From: Melastoma dodecandrum
Lineage: Eukaryota > Streptophyta > Magnoliopsida > Myrtales > Melastomataceae
Assembly (NCBI GenBank): GCA_029817715.1
Contig: JARUPY010000465.1
Coordinates: forward strand, 2,418,001 to 2,482,000
DNA: 64,000 nt
Direction of reading: 5' to 3'
Shown: positions 32,117-43,436 of the stretch, piece after piece
Position numbering within the stretch: the first letter of the stretch is position 1
Layout of the letters: each line of letters starts with the position of its first letter
The notes under the pieces: model-generated
Seen by the model: only the letters and a program-made list of their open reading frames with translations
What the model was told of the DNA's origin: nothing
Databases searched by the model: none
Made by a program: the position numbers and the translations under genes

Positions 32117-32410
32117 TGTTGAAACAAAAGCCCCAAGTCTTGCATTAAATAGAAAAATGTCTCCCAAACTAGCATATATATTCAATGTTGATTTTAGAAT
32201 GGACCCCGTTGCTGGACTTGGGAGTGAGCGAGCCCGGGTTTTTCTATATGGTATCAGAGTCCGGAGTAAAATGGGCTTGGGTTTGAGGGGAGACGTCGAA
32301 ATTAAAGCCTCCAGATTGCACCTTGGATAGAAAAATGCCTCTCAAACTAATATGGACCCCGTTGGTTTTACATGTTGGGCTTGGAAATGGACTGACCCGA
32401 GATTTCCCAC
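32117..32410 (+). mobile_element. TRIM-like miniature LTR element, degraded (second copy)
   Basis: The left arm starts TGTTGAAAC at 32117; a primer-binding-like TGGTATCAGAGTCC is at 32249; the purine-rich TTGAGGGGAGACG is at about 32283-32295. The right arm to about 32410 shares ATAGAAAAATG.CTC.CAAACTA, TGGACCCCGTTG and GGGCTTGG/GACTTGGG with the left arm. It is paralogous to 19264-19565, so it was in place before the segment duplicated. Confidence 0.5.
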
Positions 32411-33455
32411 CTGCGGGAAAGAAAGAAAGTGGGGGTACGAGGCGCTCCTCCTTGGGCCGATCAGGATGAGCATCGCCGCTCACCCTTCAAATTTCCCGAG
32501 CGTTCGGACACGCTTGGGACGAGTTGAGGAAAGGGATCGACAGAACAAAGGCGATGGCGGATTCGTGCTCGAAATTAAATTTTTTTTTTTAAGGTGTCAA
32601 AATATTTCAACGTCAAGCTCTGATCGATTCAAGACATCACGGGTAGGTTTTCCTAACATATAACATAAACTTAATAGAAATAGTTTAACAGCGACTTCAA
32701 CAAATATTTTCAAACTTTTGGAACCTTATTATTGAACGGTTATCCGAGTCTTAATCTCATCACATAGGTCGAGCCTCGGAGTTTTGTCGAATGCAGTTGC
32801 ACTTATCCGGCATGTTAGAATTGAGGGCGCAGTAACTGACACTACCTATAAACCACGAACTCGGACATTATTTTCTCATTCGGTTGCGCCGTCCAGCAGA
32901 AGGCATAAATCTCGAAACATCCATACTAATGTTCGAACAGATGCAGATGGCCATCGGAGCAGAAAACCATGGCCTCATTTCTTATTTTCCCCATATATTC
33001 TACTATTTACATATTTGCATTTTACTAGGCAGATTTATGGAAAAACGTATAAAAATATATTCTCTAAATTTGAGGAGATTATGTTTCATTTGGTAATGGT
33101 TTTGCATTTGACCTTGAAATATTTATCAGTTTTTTGGAAAATAGTCTTTCTAGATCATTAGAAGAAAAACTCCAAGGAGATGGTCCTAAATCGGAGAAGT
33201 TACCAACATAATAATACTATATAGAGATTAACGTTAATAAATTAATAGTATAATGCCACGGATAGTTCAGACGTTACCATAACATATAATTGTCCAGTAG
33301 GAGGTGATCTGATGAAGCATATTTTCCCTCTAATCTCTTTCTGGATCAGACAAACTTCAGGCCGGACGTGCATCTTGTTAAATGACTCTAACACGCAAAG
33401 CGACGGCATAGCCGAATCAATGAGAGACAAGAAATTATGCCACTGAAGTTATATG

Positions 33456-33465
33456 GATAAATAGG
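33456..33465 (+). promoter_or_regulatory. TATA-like box of the Gnk2-like gene at 33534
   Basis: GATAAATAGG, 69 bases before the ATG, identical to the box ahead of 23628. Confidence 0.5.
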
Positions 33466-33533
33466 TCCCAAGCTCTGGTTCCGAAGTGCACGCCATTTGC
33501 AGAGAAGTTTGAGGAGTATCAGACGCTGAAAAT

Positions 33534-33944
33534 ATGGCCGTGTTTCTCGCGAAGCTTCTTATCGTCTTTATAGGTTTTCTGGCATGCAGTGCAGGGTCAC
33601 GAGGTGTCGACACACGGGTGATATCGAGAATTTGCAATGGGAACTTGTTTGGTATTGCAGATGACAATGATCTGCCGAAGCTTCTAGTCGATGAGATAGT
33701 AGATCGGACGCCAGATGCGGATCTCTACGAGCTATATTTGCAAGAAAAGTTGTATAACTATGGTCCGATGTATGGGCACGGATATTGCTCGGAAGGTCTC
33801 TCACACCTCGATTGCCAACGGTGTATGCAGTTTGCAAAAAGCCAACTATGGGATGAATGCAGTAAGTTGTCTAAGGGAGCTCAAGTCCAGCTCGTCGATT
33901 GTAGAATAAGGTACGAATCTTACAAATTCCTTAATGACGGCTGA
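33534..33944 (+). CDS. secreted ginkbilobin-2-like (Gnk2/DUF26) protein, 6-Cys type
   Basis: 136 residues, the paralogue of the gene at 23628 with the same length and the same six mature cysteines (34, 85, 94, 97, 109, 123). Signal peptide 1-24 (AKLLIVFIGFLAC). Differences from 23628 cluster in residues 39-49 and 62-78, the loop between the first Cys and the C-X8-C-X2-C motif; the cysteine framework and RYE are unchanged. Asn35 and Glu128 are kept and the third mannose-contact position is Gln117. The family consists of secreted antifungal lectin-like proteins. The frame is intact and the upstream box is conserved, so it is probably expressed; this is inference. Confidence 0.88.
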   Translation: MAVFLAKLLIVFIGFLACSAGSRGVDTRVISRICNGNLFGIADDNDLPKLLVDEIVDRTPDADLYELYLQEKLYNYGPMYGHGYCSEGLSHLDCQRCMQFAKSQLWDECSKLSKGAQVQLVDCRIRYESYKFLNDG

Positions 33945-34143
33945 ACAACCATGTCACAGTAAACACCCACTACAAAACTAAACCCCACCATTGCCGTGTA
34001 ACCCTTACTATGAATATCTTCCTGGAATAACTTTTCATCAATGTCATCCAAATATATTTCACTTTCTTAGGCATTTCATCCTTGAAGAACTGTTTGAGAT
34101 GGTTGCTTTTGGCGATTTACAATGCCTGAATTGTGGCATGAAC

Positions 34144-34446
34144 GGTTAGATTTCAGGCACTGAAGCAATAAAATTATATTTGATTACGTCCAAAAATAAA
34201 AACACTTGGTACGTATACTATATTACAAGAAAATATAATAAAATCCTTACCTGAAAACGTACCTCGAAATTTCGGTAAAACAAAAAACACAGACACAAAA
34301 TCAAGAGTCTCACGTGTGACTCCTCTAGCGGTATCCATGCTTACGCGATCACGAATCTCTCGATGATCCCTTAGGTGCTAGCCTCTTGGATCGCCGGAAT
34401 AATATTTATTTTGGAAGCAAAAGTCTGACGACCCTCTCCCACAATC
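34144..34446 (-). repeat. truncated copia family 1 LTR behind the Gnk2 gene
   Basis: Equivalent to 24237-24530, with the same flank (CATGAACGGTTAGATTTCAGG) and the same orientation. Only about 300 bases remain before unrelated sequence begins. The shared junction shows that the copia insertion is older than the segmental duplication. Confidence 0.8.
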
Positions 34447-35049
34447 TCGTTTCGACATGACGTATACGGCCCGGGACATACTTTGAAATTCAAGTAGTTT
34501 ACATTTCTTCTTTGTTTTGAATTATATGTAAATAAATTCGATTGAATGCATACTTATCCTTATTCATTTAAGACATAAAAAGTTTGAATAAGAAATGTAC
34601 ATAATCGTGCCCCTCATGCTTCAATGAGATGCAATAATCAATCATGTCTATAGTTAATTATCTAGATTTTAGAAATTCATAAGACAAAACGGGAGATGCC
34701 ATCGATGCAGCTTTCATTTATAACCTCAAGAAATTAGTCCAACTCTTCTTGGTGTTTTTATCTTCCGACGTCATGGAGGATCGACATCAACGGGCCACAC
34801 AACGCCCCTTGAGTATCATTCTCATTCACTTAGTAATTCTAATATCTGACGTGTCTTAATTAGAATTTTTCCATCATCATTTTCTTTTCCGTAACTTTTT
34901 GTTTGATTTGCATGAAAATCAACCGAGCTTCACGGGAGTTCGACAAACCGAAGTTCGAAGACAGAAAGCTTGAAGGTGCGTATAACAAACCGCGTTTGGT
35001 TGGATCTGCCGCGGTGTAAAAACCGTCGGTCTGAAGTAAAGCAGCTTTG
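34447..35049. other. spacer with a Gnk2-flank relic; no gene
   Basis: About 34470-34560 (ACATACTTTGAAATTCAAGTAGTTTAC...) resembles the gene-flank segments at 30715 and 50770. The rest contains nothing I can identify. Confidence 0.4.
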
Positions 35050-35793
35050 ACCTACATTTCAGGTACAAAGGGGATGTGCAGGTCTCCCCGAATCAAATTA
35101 CATATTCACTTGTAACGGGCTACGGGCCCAAGTGCATAGGCCCGCAGTCACCATCATTCCCGTCCCCTTTTATCTTAGTAATTGATTGTTCTTGTACGTA
35201 TGTCGTTAGGCAACTTAGGTTTATTATCGCATGTTAGTGTAAATCAACACACATGAGTTCGAGATTCAACGCCGGTAAAACAGAGACATGAGTCCAGAGT
35301 TATGCTCGGATCGGGTCTAACGCCCGTTAACCAAAAGCAAACTTTTGGAGCAAACATCACATCTTTGCATGTTTAGAATGTAAAAGTTAGTAACTTTGAA
35401 TCCTCGAATCAACTGTTTTTCCGACTTAAATAAATTTAAAAATATGCCGGTGGTGACTCCGTAATGGCTTACCTAAGTTAAGCAATAACAACTATTTTTA
35501 CGGAGCCATCATGAATGAGGGAAGGCGACACGAGCCGCTTCCAGTCCTCCCGAAAATTCCTTCTATGGATCATACTCCGTCATTTGCCCGTCGTCTCTTA
35601 AAGAGCATGGAGACGATCGGCGAGGGCTCGGACATGCCCGATTAGAATTCGAGGGAGGATCGACCTCGGTTTCCTTCGCAGTACCTGGACGTTCGAGTCC
35701 TAGCGTCGACCGAATGACTCCAGGGATAGTGGGCTCGGATCCTCGTGTTGTCCGTACCGCAGCGCGCGTGATAGGCCGGAGGGGGTGCGTACA
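35050..35793 (+). repeat. 3'-terminal part of a Tat/Ogre-type LTR, truncated
   Basis: Matches, in opposite orientation, the LTR at 53210-53985: shared CGGGCCCAAGTGCATAGGCCCGC, CGGGTCTAACGCCCGTT, GGTGACTCCGTAA and a long GC-rich end. Both copies end at the same point (GCGTACA), the CA terminus of the LTR. Left of about 35050 the similarity is lost. To its right the 3' flank of a lost Gnk2 gene resumes directly. Confidence 0.7.
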
Positions 35794-36000
35794 CTTCTTA
35801 TTAATATTGTCGTAGAATAAATGGGTAGGACTGGCAACTATGGCCGCATCAATGTTGCTCGATTATATTTCATTTTCCAATGCACATCCTCCTACGAAAA
35901 ACTTTTTAACGTCTGTTGGGAACTTACGCGGTTTACAATACCCAAGTTGCTGCTTCAGCCTGAGACCAAATAAGCTCGAAAACAGATCATCCCCTGATCC
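35794..36000 (+). other. 3'-flank relic of a lost Gnk2-like gene
   Basis: CTTCTTATTAATATTGTCGTAGAATAA and TATATTTCATTTTCCAATGCACATCCTCC match the conserved 3' flanks at 17969-18070 and 30479-30580. The coding part that should lie to the left has been replaced by the LTR fragment. Confidence 0.55.
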
Positions 36001-36389
36001 TGAAAAATGAAGTAAAAATTAGGGCTACGGGATGATCATCGAAGTATTCCGCTAGTTTTAGAAAAGGTGAAGTTATTATTAGAAATTAAGGTTATTTTAA
36101 GCTTGCAGTTTATTTTCTTTCATTTTAGTGGGTTGAAGTTTAAGTGTGACAGTTTGTGTTTTCTAAAAAATATGGACAACTTATCCTTTTGTTGTAATCT
36201 GCAGTCGGTGCTTGTGTGTATGGATTAATAACAATTTCTTTTTTCTTATCTTATCTGTGAAAGTTCTCAGGTTTATTTTTTTTCAAGAAATCAATTCCTT
36301 AACATGGTATCAGAGCGTGTTTCTTAAGGGACTGTGAGACGAAGTTCGTTTTTTTCATGTTTCTGCGCAGTATCCGAATCGGAAAAGTC
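36001..36389 (+). repeat. 5' LTR (left end not resolved), primer-binding site and leader of a copia element
   Basis: A canonical primer-binding site TGGTATCAGAGC at 36305-36316 directly follows a TTAACA end, so an LTR ends at 36304. Its start is not fixed, because the 3' LTR is missing and there is nothing to compare it with. The leader runs to the gag ATG. Confidence 0.6.
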
Positions 36390-37376
36390 ATGTCTTCCGG
36401 TAATTATACCGTTCCTCCGCCGCAACTCTTTAACGGTGAGAATTATCAACTTTGGGCCGTTAAAATGAAAGTTTTTTTACAGTCTCAGGATCTTTGGACG
36501 ATCGTTGATCAAGAAGTCGAACCCCGAGTGTTGCCGAATAATCCCACGGTCAATCAGTTAAAAATGCACAGTGAAGAATCTGTCAAGCCATTCCGGGCTT
36601 TGGCCGCTATTCATGCTTCAGTCTCAGAAAGCGTCCTCGCGAGAATTCTTACGTGCACAACTGGAAAGGAAGCGTGGGATAAGTTGAAGGTGATGTTTGA
36701 AGGTGGCGTTAAAAATCAACGGATGAAGCTATTAAATTTGTGGAGGGAGTTTGAACTTCTTAGAATGAAGGATTCTGAGAATGTTAAAGTGTATGTTGAC
36801 CGTGTTTTGAAGATTGTGAATCAGATTCGACTGCTCGAAGAAGAATTGCCTGATAAAAGAATTATTGAGAAAATTATTGTTACTCTTCCGGAGAGGTTTG
36901 AGTATAAGATTTGTTCCTTGGAAGAATCGAGGGATTTGTCTACGCTTACTTTGGAGGAGTTGGTAAGTTCTTTACAGGCACATGAACAGAGGCGTGCGAT
37001 GCGACAAGAGAAGCCTGAAAACGCTTTCGTCGCGAATCGGAAAGGAAAGGAAAAACAAGCTTATCACGGGGAACATCGGAAGTATCCGTCGGAAAAGAAA
37101 TTCAAGGCCAAAAAGAATTTTCGGAAAGAAAGAGCTTTTGGCCCATGTTCTCATTGTCAGAAAACTTCTCACACAGAAGATTTTTGCTGGTTTCGGCCGG
37201 GATATAAATGCAAGCATTGTGATTTACCAGGCCATGGGGAGAGATTTTGCCGTAAAAAGAAGACTGTTTCCGTCGAGCAGGCACAACTGACGGAAAACGA
37301 GCCAAAAGAAGAGGATTTTTTGTTCACGGCAACCACGGTTTCCTTTTCTGTGACCGACTACAATGTAGATTCCTAG
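36390..37376 (+). CDS. copia gag polyprotein, intact, two zinc knuckles
   Basis: The start chosen is the ATG at 36390 (MSSGNYTVPPPQLFNG, the usual opening of this Gag type); an in-frame ATG at 36357 would add 11 residues. The capsid part (YQLWAVKMKVFLQSQDLW, then helices to about residue 220) is followed by a basic linker and two zinc knuckles (CSHCQKTSHTEDFC and CKHCDLPGHGERFC). The frame ends at a TAG (37374) that falls where the protease domain begins, most likely a mutated Trp codon. Gag would form virus-like particles in the cytoplasm. Confidence 0.82.
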   Translation: MSSGNYTVPPPQLFNGENYQLWAVKMKVFLQSQDLWTIVDQEVEPRVLPNNPTVNQLKMHSEESVKPFRALAAIHASVSESVLARILTCTTGKEAWDKLKVMFEGGVKNQRMKLLNLWREFELLRMKDSENVKVYVDRVLKIVNQIRLLEEELPDKRIIEKIIVTLPERFEYKICSLEESRDLSTLTLEELVSSLQAHEQRRAMRQEKPENAFVANRKGKEKQAYHGEHRKYPSEKKFKAKKNFRKERAFGPCSHCQKTSHTEDFCWFRPGYKCKHCDLPGHGERFCRKKKTVSVEQAQLTENEPKEEDFLFTATTVSFSVTDYNVDS

Positions 37377-39681
37377 CTGATTGACAGTGAGTGTACTCAA
37401 CATATGTCTCCGAATAAAAATTTATTTGCAGAATTAGATTCATCTCATGCCACAAGTGTGAAAATTGGCAACGGGCAATTGTTGTTGGCCATGGGCAAAG
37501 GAACCGTTGTCATCCAGACTCCATCAGGTATTAAGAAAATTGTCGACGCCTTATTTGTACCTGATTTGTGTCAAAACTTATTAAGTTTGGGACAACTATT
37601 AGAGAAAAATTATGTGGTGCATTTTGAGGATAGAGTATGTTTGGTGTCCGACAAAGAAGGCCATGAGATTGTAATGGTAAAAATGCGAGATCGATGCTTT
37701 CCCGTTAAGTTTAAGCCTCGGTTGTCTCTGTCTGCGAAGGTGGATGTGAATCGCTTATGGCATCGAAGGTTGGGTCACATCAGTTCGTCTACTCAGAATT
37801 TTATAAATAAAAACAGTTTAATTCAGAATCTGCCGATTCTTGAAGTTTGCTCCGAGATATGTTCTGTTTGTGAGTATGGGAAGCAGTCAAGAAGGTCGTT
37901 CGGTGAAAGTAGTGGGAAGTCGACTGAAAAGCTACAATTGATTCACTCGGATGTTTGTGGTCCAATGAGCATAGCCTCTATAAATGGAAACAAATACTTT
38001 TTCATATTTATTGATGACTTCACAAAGTTTTGTTGGATTTTCTTTTTAAAACAGAAGTCTGAAGTTTTTGGAGTTTTTGTGAAGTTCAAGCAGACTGTTG
38101 AAAAGCAATCTGAGAAGAAAATAAAATTCTCAGATCGGACAATGGCGGCGAGTACATCTCACGTGATTTCAAGATATTTTGTGAGCAAGCTGGAATTTTA
38201 CAGTAGTTTACCGTGCCGTATACCCCGCAACAGAATGGGGTAAGCGAAAGAGAAAATAGATCCATCATGAATATGGCAAGATGTTTATTATTTGAGAAAA
38301 ACTTGCCGAAGTTTTTCTGGGCAGAGGCGGCAAATACTTCTGTCTATCTTTTGAATTTGCTTCTAACTAAAGCACTGAAAGATACTACTCCGTTCGAAGC
38401 ATGGACTGGAAAAAAAGGAACGGCTGAACATCTAAAGGTTTTTGGATGTATTTGTTATGTTTTTATTCCAAACGAAAAGCGGGACAAGCTTGATCAAAAA
38501 GCAGAAAAGTGTATATTTCTCGGATATGGTTCATCTTGCAGGGGTTATCGGGTGTATAATCCTATAACAAAGCGGTTCTTTGTATCCAGGAGTTTGAGTT
38601 TCGACGAGGAAGCGAAATGGATATGGAAAGATGAATACCCGGATCATTTTTATTATAAGAATTGTTCCCCTGAATCTGCGGCTGTTTTGTATCCTAATTC
38701 CTTCGAAGATGTGGCTGGATTCGATCATGAGCCGGTAAGAGGAACAAGAAGTCTTCAAAGTGTTTATGAGAGGAGCAACTTGGCTGTGCAAGATCCTGAC
38801 ACTTTTGAGAATGCTTCTAAGGATGTTTCATGGATGGAAGCTATGAAGGAGGAATTAAATTTGATTTATAAAAATGAAACGTGGGATCTCGTTGATAGAC
38901 CTATTGGGCAAAAGGTGATTGGTGTTAAATGGGATCGCACCAAATTGAATGTGGATGGGTCTGTGAACAAGCTCAAAGCAAGGCTGGTCGTCAAAGGCTA
39001 TTCTCAGCAACCGGGAGTTGATTTTAACGAGACTTTTGCTCCAGTTGCGAGACACGATACTATCATATTGTTGGTTGCTCTTGCTGCGAAGCTCGGCTGG
39101 AAAATTTTTCATCTAGATGTAAAATCAGCTTTCTTAAATGGGTACTTGGAAGAAGAGATCTTTGTCGAACAACCTGAAGGATTTATTATTTCGGGTTCAG
39201 AAGACAAAGTTTTTAAATTAAAAAAGGCTCTTTATGGATTAAAACAAGCACCGCGTGCTTGGTACAACCGTATCGACACTTATTTGTTGAAGCAAGGATT
39301 CTCGAGGAGTGAAAATGAAGCTACCCTTTATGTGAAGAAATCTGGTGGTAAGGTACAACTTATAATTTCGGTGTATGTTGACGATTTGCTTTTTACCGGA
39401 GGAGATGAATCAATGATGAATTTTTTCAAAGGTGATATCATGAAAGAATTCGAGATGTCTGATTTGGGTTTAATGCATTTTTTCCTCGGTTTTGAGATTC
39501 ATCAAGAAGCTTACGGTATATTTTTATCTCAAAAGAAGTATGCTATGGATCTGGTAAAGAGATTCAGAATGGGTGAAGCTAAGGCAGTTTCGACCCCACT
39601 TATGATCGATTTGAAGTTGACCGATGATGATTGTAGTGATGAAGTTGACGTTTCTCTTTTTCGAAGCATCATTGGGAGTTC
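37374..39681 (+). pseudogene. copia pol, broken and cut off by the SIRE insertion
   Basis: Protease (active-site motif reads DSECTQH, Gly to Glu), integrase zinc region (HRRLGH, CSVCEYG), core (IHSDVCGP), then a frameshift near 38128 inside the SDNGGEY motif and a TAG near 38203. From 38213 the frame is long and good: PQQNGVSERENR, RT with [33 protein letters not shown] (near 39378) and a start of the connection region. It ends at 39681, where the next element begins, and the RNase H and 3' LTR are not found on the other side. Confidence 0.88.
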
Positions 39682-41778
39682 TTTTAGTCCTGGTTTTGAT
39701 GATGAGCTTGAGAAGCTAGTCGCTGTAACACTTCGCTTATTCTTAGTGATGAGCTTGAGAAATGTGTTGCTGAATCACAGCAAGCAACAATTACAATTTG
39801 CTGAGTTACAGTAAAATGTTACTGTGATTTTACGCACAAACACTGAAAATATGGAAACATATTTTCTAATATTCACATTTTATTTTGGGCTAATTCAGAA
39901 TATTCGTCTGAGTGTCCAAGTTCATTTAATCTAGCTTAATGATCTCATTATAAATGTTTAGGCATCTAAATATTGCGAGATTTGCTTTCCAAGTTTAATT
40001 TTGGAAACAGAATATTTCTTGGATATCCTGCAGCAATGTTACGCTGCAACCTAAGCAATGTGTCGTTACACATAAGAAAGACCTTGCTGCATTACAGCAA
40101 AACTATTATGCGTTATTGCGCTGATGGAAGAATAATTATTATTCCAGATTTGTTTATTGCAGTCTAATTATATTCAATGATTAAATATATTATCTGATTC
40201 TGATAATCATTATTTAATCTGATAAGATTATACGTGCAAGGAATATCATCAAAGATTTCATTCCCTTCTTGGTCATTATGACTGTTGAGCATCCTGTTGC
40301 TGATCCACGATTACAGCTTCCTGTATTCTGAGTTTAGGAAACAAATTATTCGTTTTTGAGAAATCGATTATTTGTTTCGTTCCTTTTTATAGCAGACGAC
40401 CCTCACATAATCTCCGGTCGTTTTTGAACGATTTCTAAGTGGGCTGAGTGGCTGAGTGGTCTGAGTGGTCTAAGTGGTCGACGGAGAGCGGAAGGTGCTA
40501 AGTGTCTCCTGGTTCTTATTGCTCGCAAACTGCGTGCGAGGGTGTCAAGGGGCTGAGTTCAAATTCCTTGATCGTCGTGAGAGGGACTAGGTGTCCTCGG
40601 TGTGTTCAACGAGCAGCCGGCGAATCGTCTGAGGGAAGCTAAGTGAATACCTGTGCTGATTGCAGTAATCGGTTGCTGACCCATCGGCAAGAAGCCGTTC
40701 TTGCGTGTCTTTTCGCAGGGAAGTCTCGAGCCTACGGAGTTTGAGCAGTTAGACACGTACTTGCGGGTGCGCGCCAGAAGTCTCGTGCCTGCAGGGTAGA
40801 GCAGGAGGTGGGAACGCCGCCGGAGTGGAAAGAGTTCCTCCCGAGCACAGGGGTGCTGTGCAGAAGTCTTGAACGCCTGATACAGAGGGTTAGTAAAGCA
40901 GGTTGCGTGGAAGCCAACGGATCGGAAAATTCCACCCTAGGCACTGGGTGTGCAGTGCAGTGAGTCACGGCTGTGGTAACCGTGCACGTCCGAACTGAGT
41001 GTAGGACGGATACCTTCTAAGTGGTCTTTGTGGTTCTCTTTGTGATCTTTGTGGTTCTTCTCTTCGTGATCTTTGTGGTGATCTATTTGATCAACTTTGT
41101 GGTTGTCTCTCTTGCGCTTATAGACAGGATCATCCTGAGAAGGGACGAAATCTTTGTGGAAATCATCTTCTGAGCAAACAAGTGCCGAAGCATTCCTTCG
41201 CTGTGAAGCAGAAACGGGCTGCTCTCTGAGAAGCCATTCTTCACTGTAAGGAATTATCTGTGAGGATTTATATACTAACACAACGTTGTCTCTCTGCTTT
41301 GATAGTCAGGTTTATATTAAGCGACAACGAGCTGTGTGCGAATCCTTTGAGCAATCAACTGCTGAGCGTGAGCATCATTCTGCTGGACACGAGAAGACGT
41401 CCACTGTGTGAGGAGCTGACCGTTACCAAGAGTGATCATCTATTGTACAGGATTCTAAATCTCACTTTATGTGAGAAAGATACGCCTAGTGCAAGGGCTC
41501 TTTGCACCCATTATTTTCAAATAGTGGAATCACCTCTACGGTGGAAAGTGGACGTAGGTCGATTAAGGCCGAACCACTATAAACTACTGTGTCCCTTACG
41601 ATTGCGTAAACACTCGTACGAGAATCCAACGATCAAGTCATAACAGTTTCAGCAAAGCAGTTCTCATTCTGAGAAATGTTCTGCTGTGATACAGTACGCT
41701 TCCGCTGACACTGAGAAAGGGCGAAAAAGTTATAAACACTAATTCACCCCCCTCTTAGTGTTCCTGAACGATCCAACA
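39682..41778 (+). repeat. 5' LTR of the SIRE-type element
   Basis: Starts TTTTAGTCCTGG (3' copy: TGTTAGTCTTGG), so the first G is mutated; ends CCAACA at 41778. It matches 48829-50452 with scattered substitutions, roughly one or two per hundred where I compared them. It includes a run of GAGTGGTC-like short repeats near 40440-40480 and CTTTGTGGT/GATCTTTGTGG repeats near 41025-41105. Open frames within it recur in the 3' LTR and are not genes. Confidence 0.9.
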
Positions 41779-41912
41779 ATTGGTATCAGAGCGGGTTTGC
41801 TGGAAAGCTTTCTGTGTGATTGCTAGTACAGAACTCTGTTGCTGAACCAAAACAGCTTGTTGCTGAAAGTCTTACATTAAGCACAGTAAGGTGCTGCTGA
41901 GTACTGAACAGA

Positions 41913-43436
41913 ATGTCAATGCCCTTGACTGATGGTCATTCGACCGAACGTCCACCGCTCTTTGCAGGACAACACTTTTCATATTGAAAAATGAGAATGG
42001 AGTTGTTCATTGGAGCAAAAGAAGCCGATTGCTGGCATATTATTATGGAAGGAGATCTAATAGTTCCTCCACCTAATCCGAACGACATTCGGCATGAAAA
42101 TGAAAGAAAGAGAACTATTTCTCTCAATACTAAAGCAAGGCACTATTTAGTGTGCGCTCTTGCTGGAAACGAATTCAATCGCGTCTCTACTTGTAAGACG
42201 GCGAAAGAAATGTGGGATAGACTTGGTTTGATCTATGATGGAACAGAACAAGTCAAGGAATCCAAAGTGAATGCATTAGTAACTCAATACGAAGCATTCA
42301 AGATGAAAAAGGATGAGTCAATAAATCAAATGTTTGATAAACTCACCGAAATCACTAATGCCATGGAATCACTTGGCAAAACTATTTCTAATTCTGAGTT
42401 GGTCAGAAAGATACTTCGCTCTTTGCCTAAAACTTGGGAAGCCAAGAAAACGGCAATCGAAGAAGCAAAGGACTTAACGAGCTTAAGTCTTCAACAGCTA
42501 CTTGGTTCTCTTGTCGCTTATGAGAATGAGAACAAGTTTGCTGAAAAAAAGAAATCCAATGCTGTTGCATTTAAGGGAAATGTCGAAATGTCCGATGAAT
42601 CTGAGGATGAATCTTCATCTGATTCTGAGGATGAAGTCTCCTTGATGGCAAGGAAATTCAAAAGGTATCTTCACAAAAATCGCTTTAAAGGAAAGCGAGA
42701 TATTAAAAAGAAGAATACTAAACCACACCAAAGTAAAGGTGGTGTATGCTATGAGTGCAACAAACCTGGTCATATGCGACCAGATTGCCCACTTTTGAAT
42801 GAGAAGGGCAAATCTTCAAAATACAAGAAAAATGCCATGATGGCATCTTGGAGTGATAGTGATGAGGAATCAGATCAGGATGACGAAACAGCACACATCT
42901 GCTATATAGCGCAAACTGATGCTGAAACTGAGAAGGTAAACGCTTTCTCACCTTCTAATCTATCTGCTGAAGATATTGAGAATCTTTTCTCGGAACTCTA
43001 TGATAAAATTGAGTCTTTATTCGCAAACAATAAAGCCCTTAAGAAGGAAAATAAATTCTTGAGTACTGAGAACGCTTCTCTTAAGGAAGAGTTATCAGCA
43101 AAGGCTAAGAAAGCGGTAAAGAAGCTTTCTGAATCCAAATCAAAGATTGAGGAATTGCAGCAGCAACTTGATGCTGTGAACAACAAAACTGATTTATGTA
43201 TGCATGAGATGCATGCTCCTGGAAATGAGAAACATTCACATCATGGGAAATATGTTCCTCCTCATGTTAGGAATGGCGAGTCTCATTATATTATTCAAAG
43301 GCTTCCTAGACTTTGCTACTACTGTAGAAAGCCAGATCATTTCATTAAAAATTGCCATGTGCGGCGAAATGATATGCGTGGCATTTCTTCTAAAGTTGAT
43401 GGTTCTATTGTCAAATGGAAAGAACGACTCACTTAA
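41913..43436 (+). pseudogene. SIRE-type gag, one stop codon near the start
   Basis: ATG at 41913. A TGA at 41985-41987 (a Trp position) breaks the frame after 24 codons; it then stays open for 482 codons. Features: capsid helices, an acidic Ser/Asp/Glu stretch (DESEDESSSDSEDE), a basic linker and zinc knuckle CYECNKPGHMRPDC, a coiled coil (about 42950-43190) and a second knuckle CYYCRKPDHFIKNC. A long Gag with a coiled coil between two knuckles is usual for this lineage. A product could still start at the ATG at 41991. Confidence 0.85.

Larger units (their letters stand above)
29247..34446 (+). repeat. second copy of the duplicated Gnk2-cluster segment
   Basis: Matches about 9655-9750 plus 16970-20208 plus 23118-24530, that is, the first copy with the gypsy and copia insertions removed. 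Both empty target sites are visible here (CCCGG at 29334-29338, TTTTA at 33020-33024). It contains one 8-Cys gene, a TRIM-like remnant, one 6-Cys gene and a truncated inverted copia LTR. Confidence 0.9.

Noticed and set aside
40559..41643. Several 60-130 codon frames, repeated near 49880-50429
   Set aside because: They lie in the two LTR copies of the SIRE-type element and have no domain signal.
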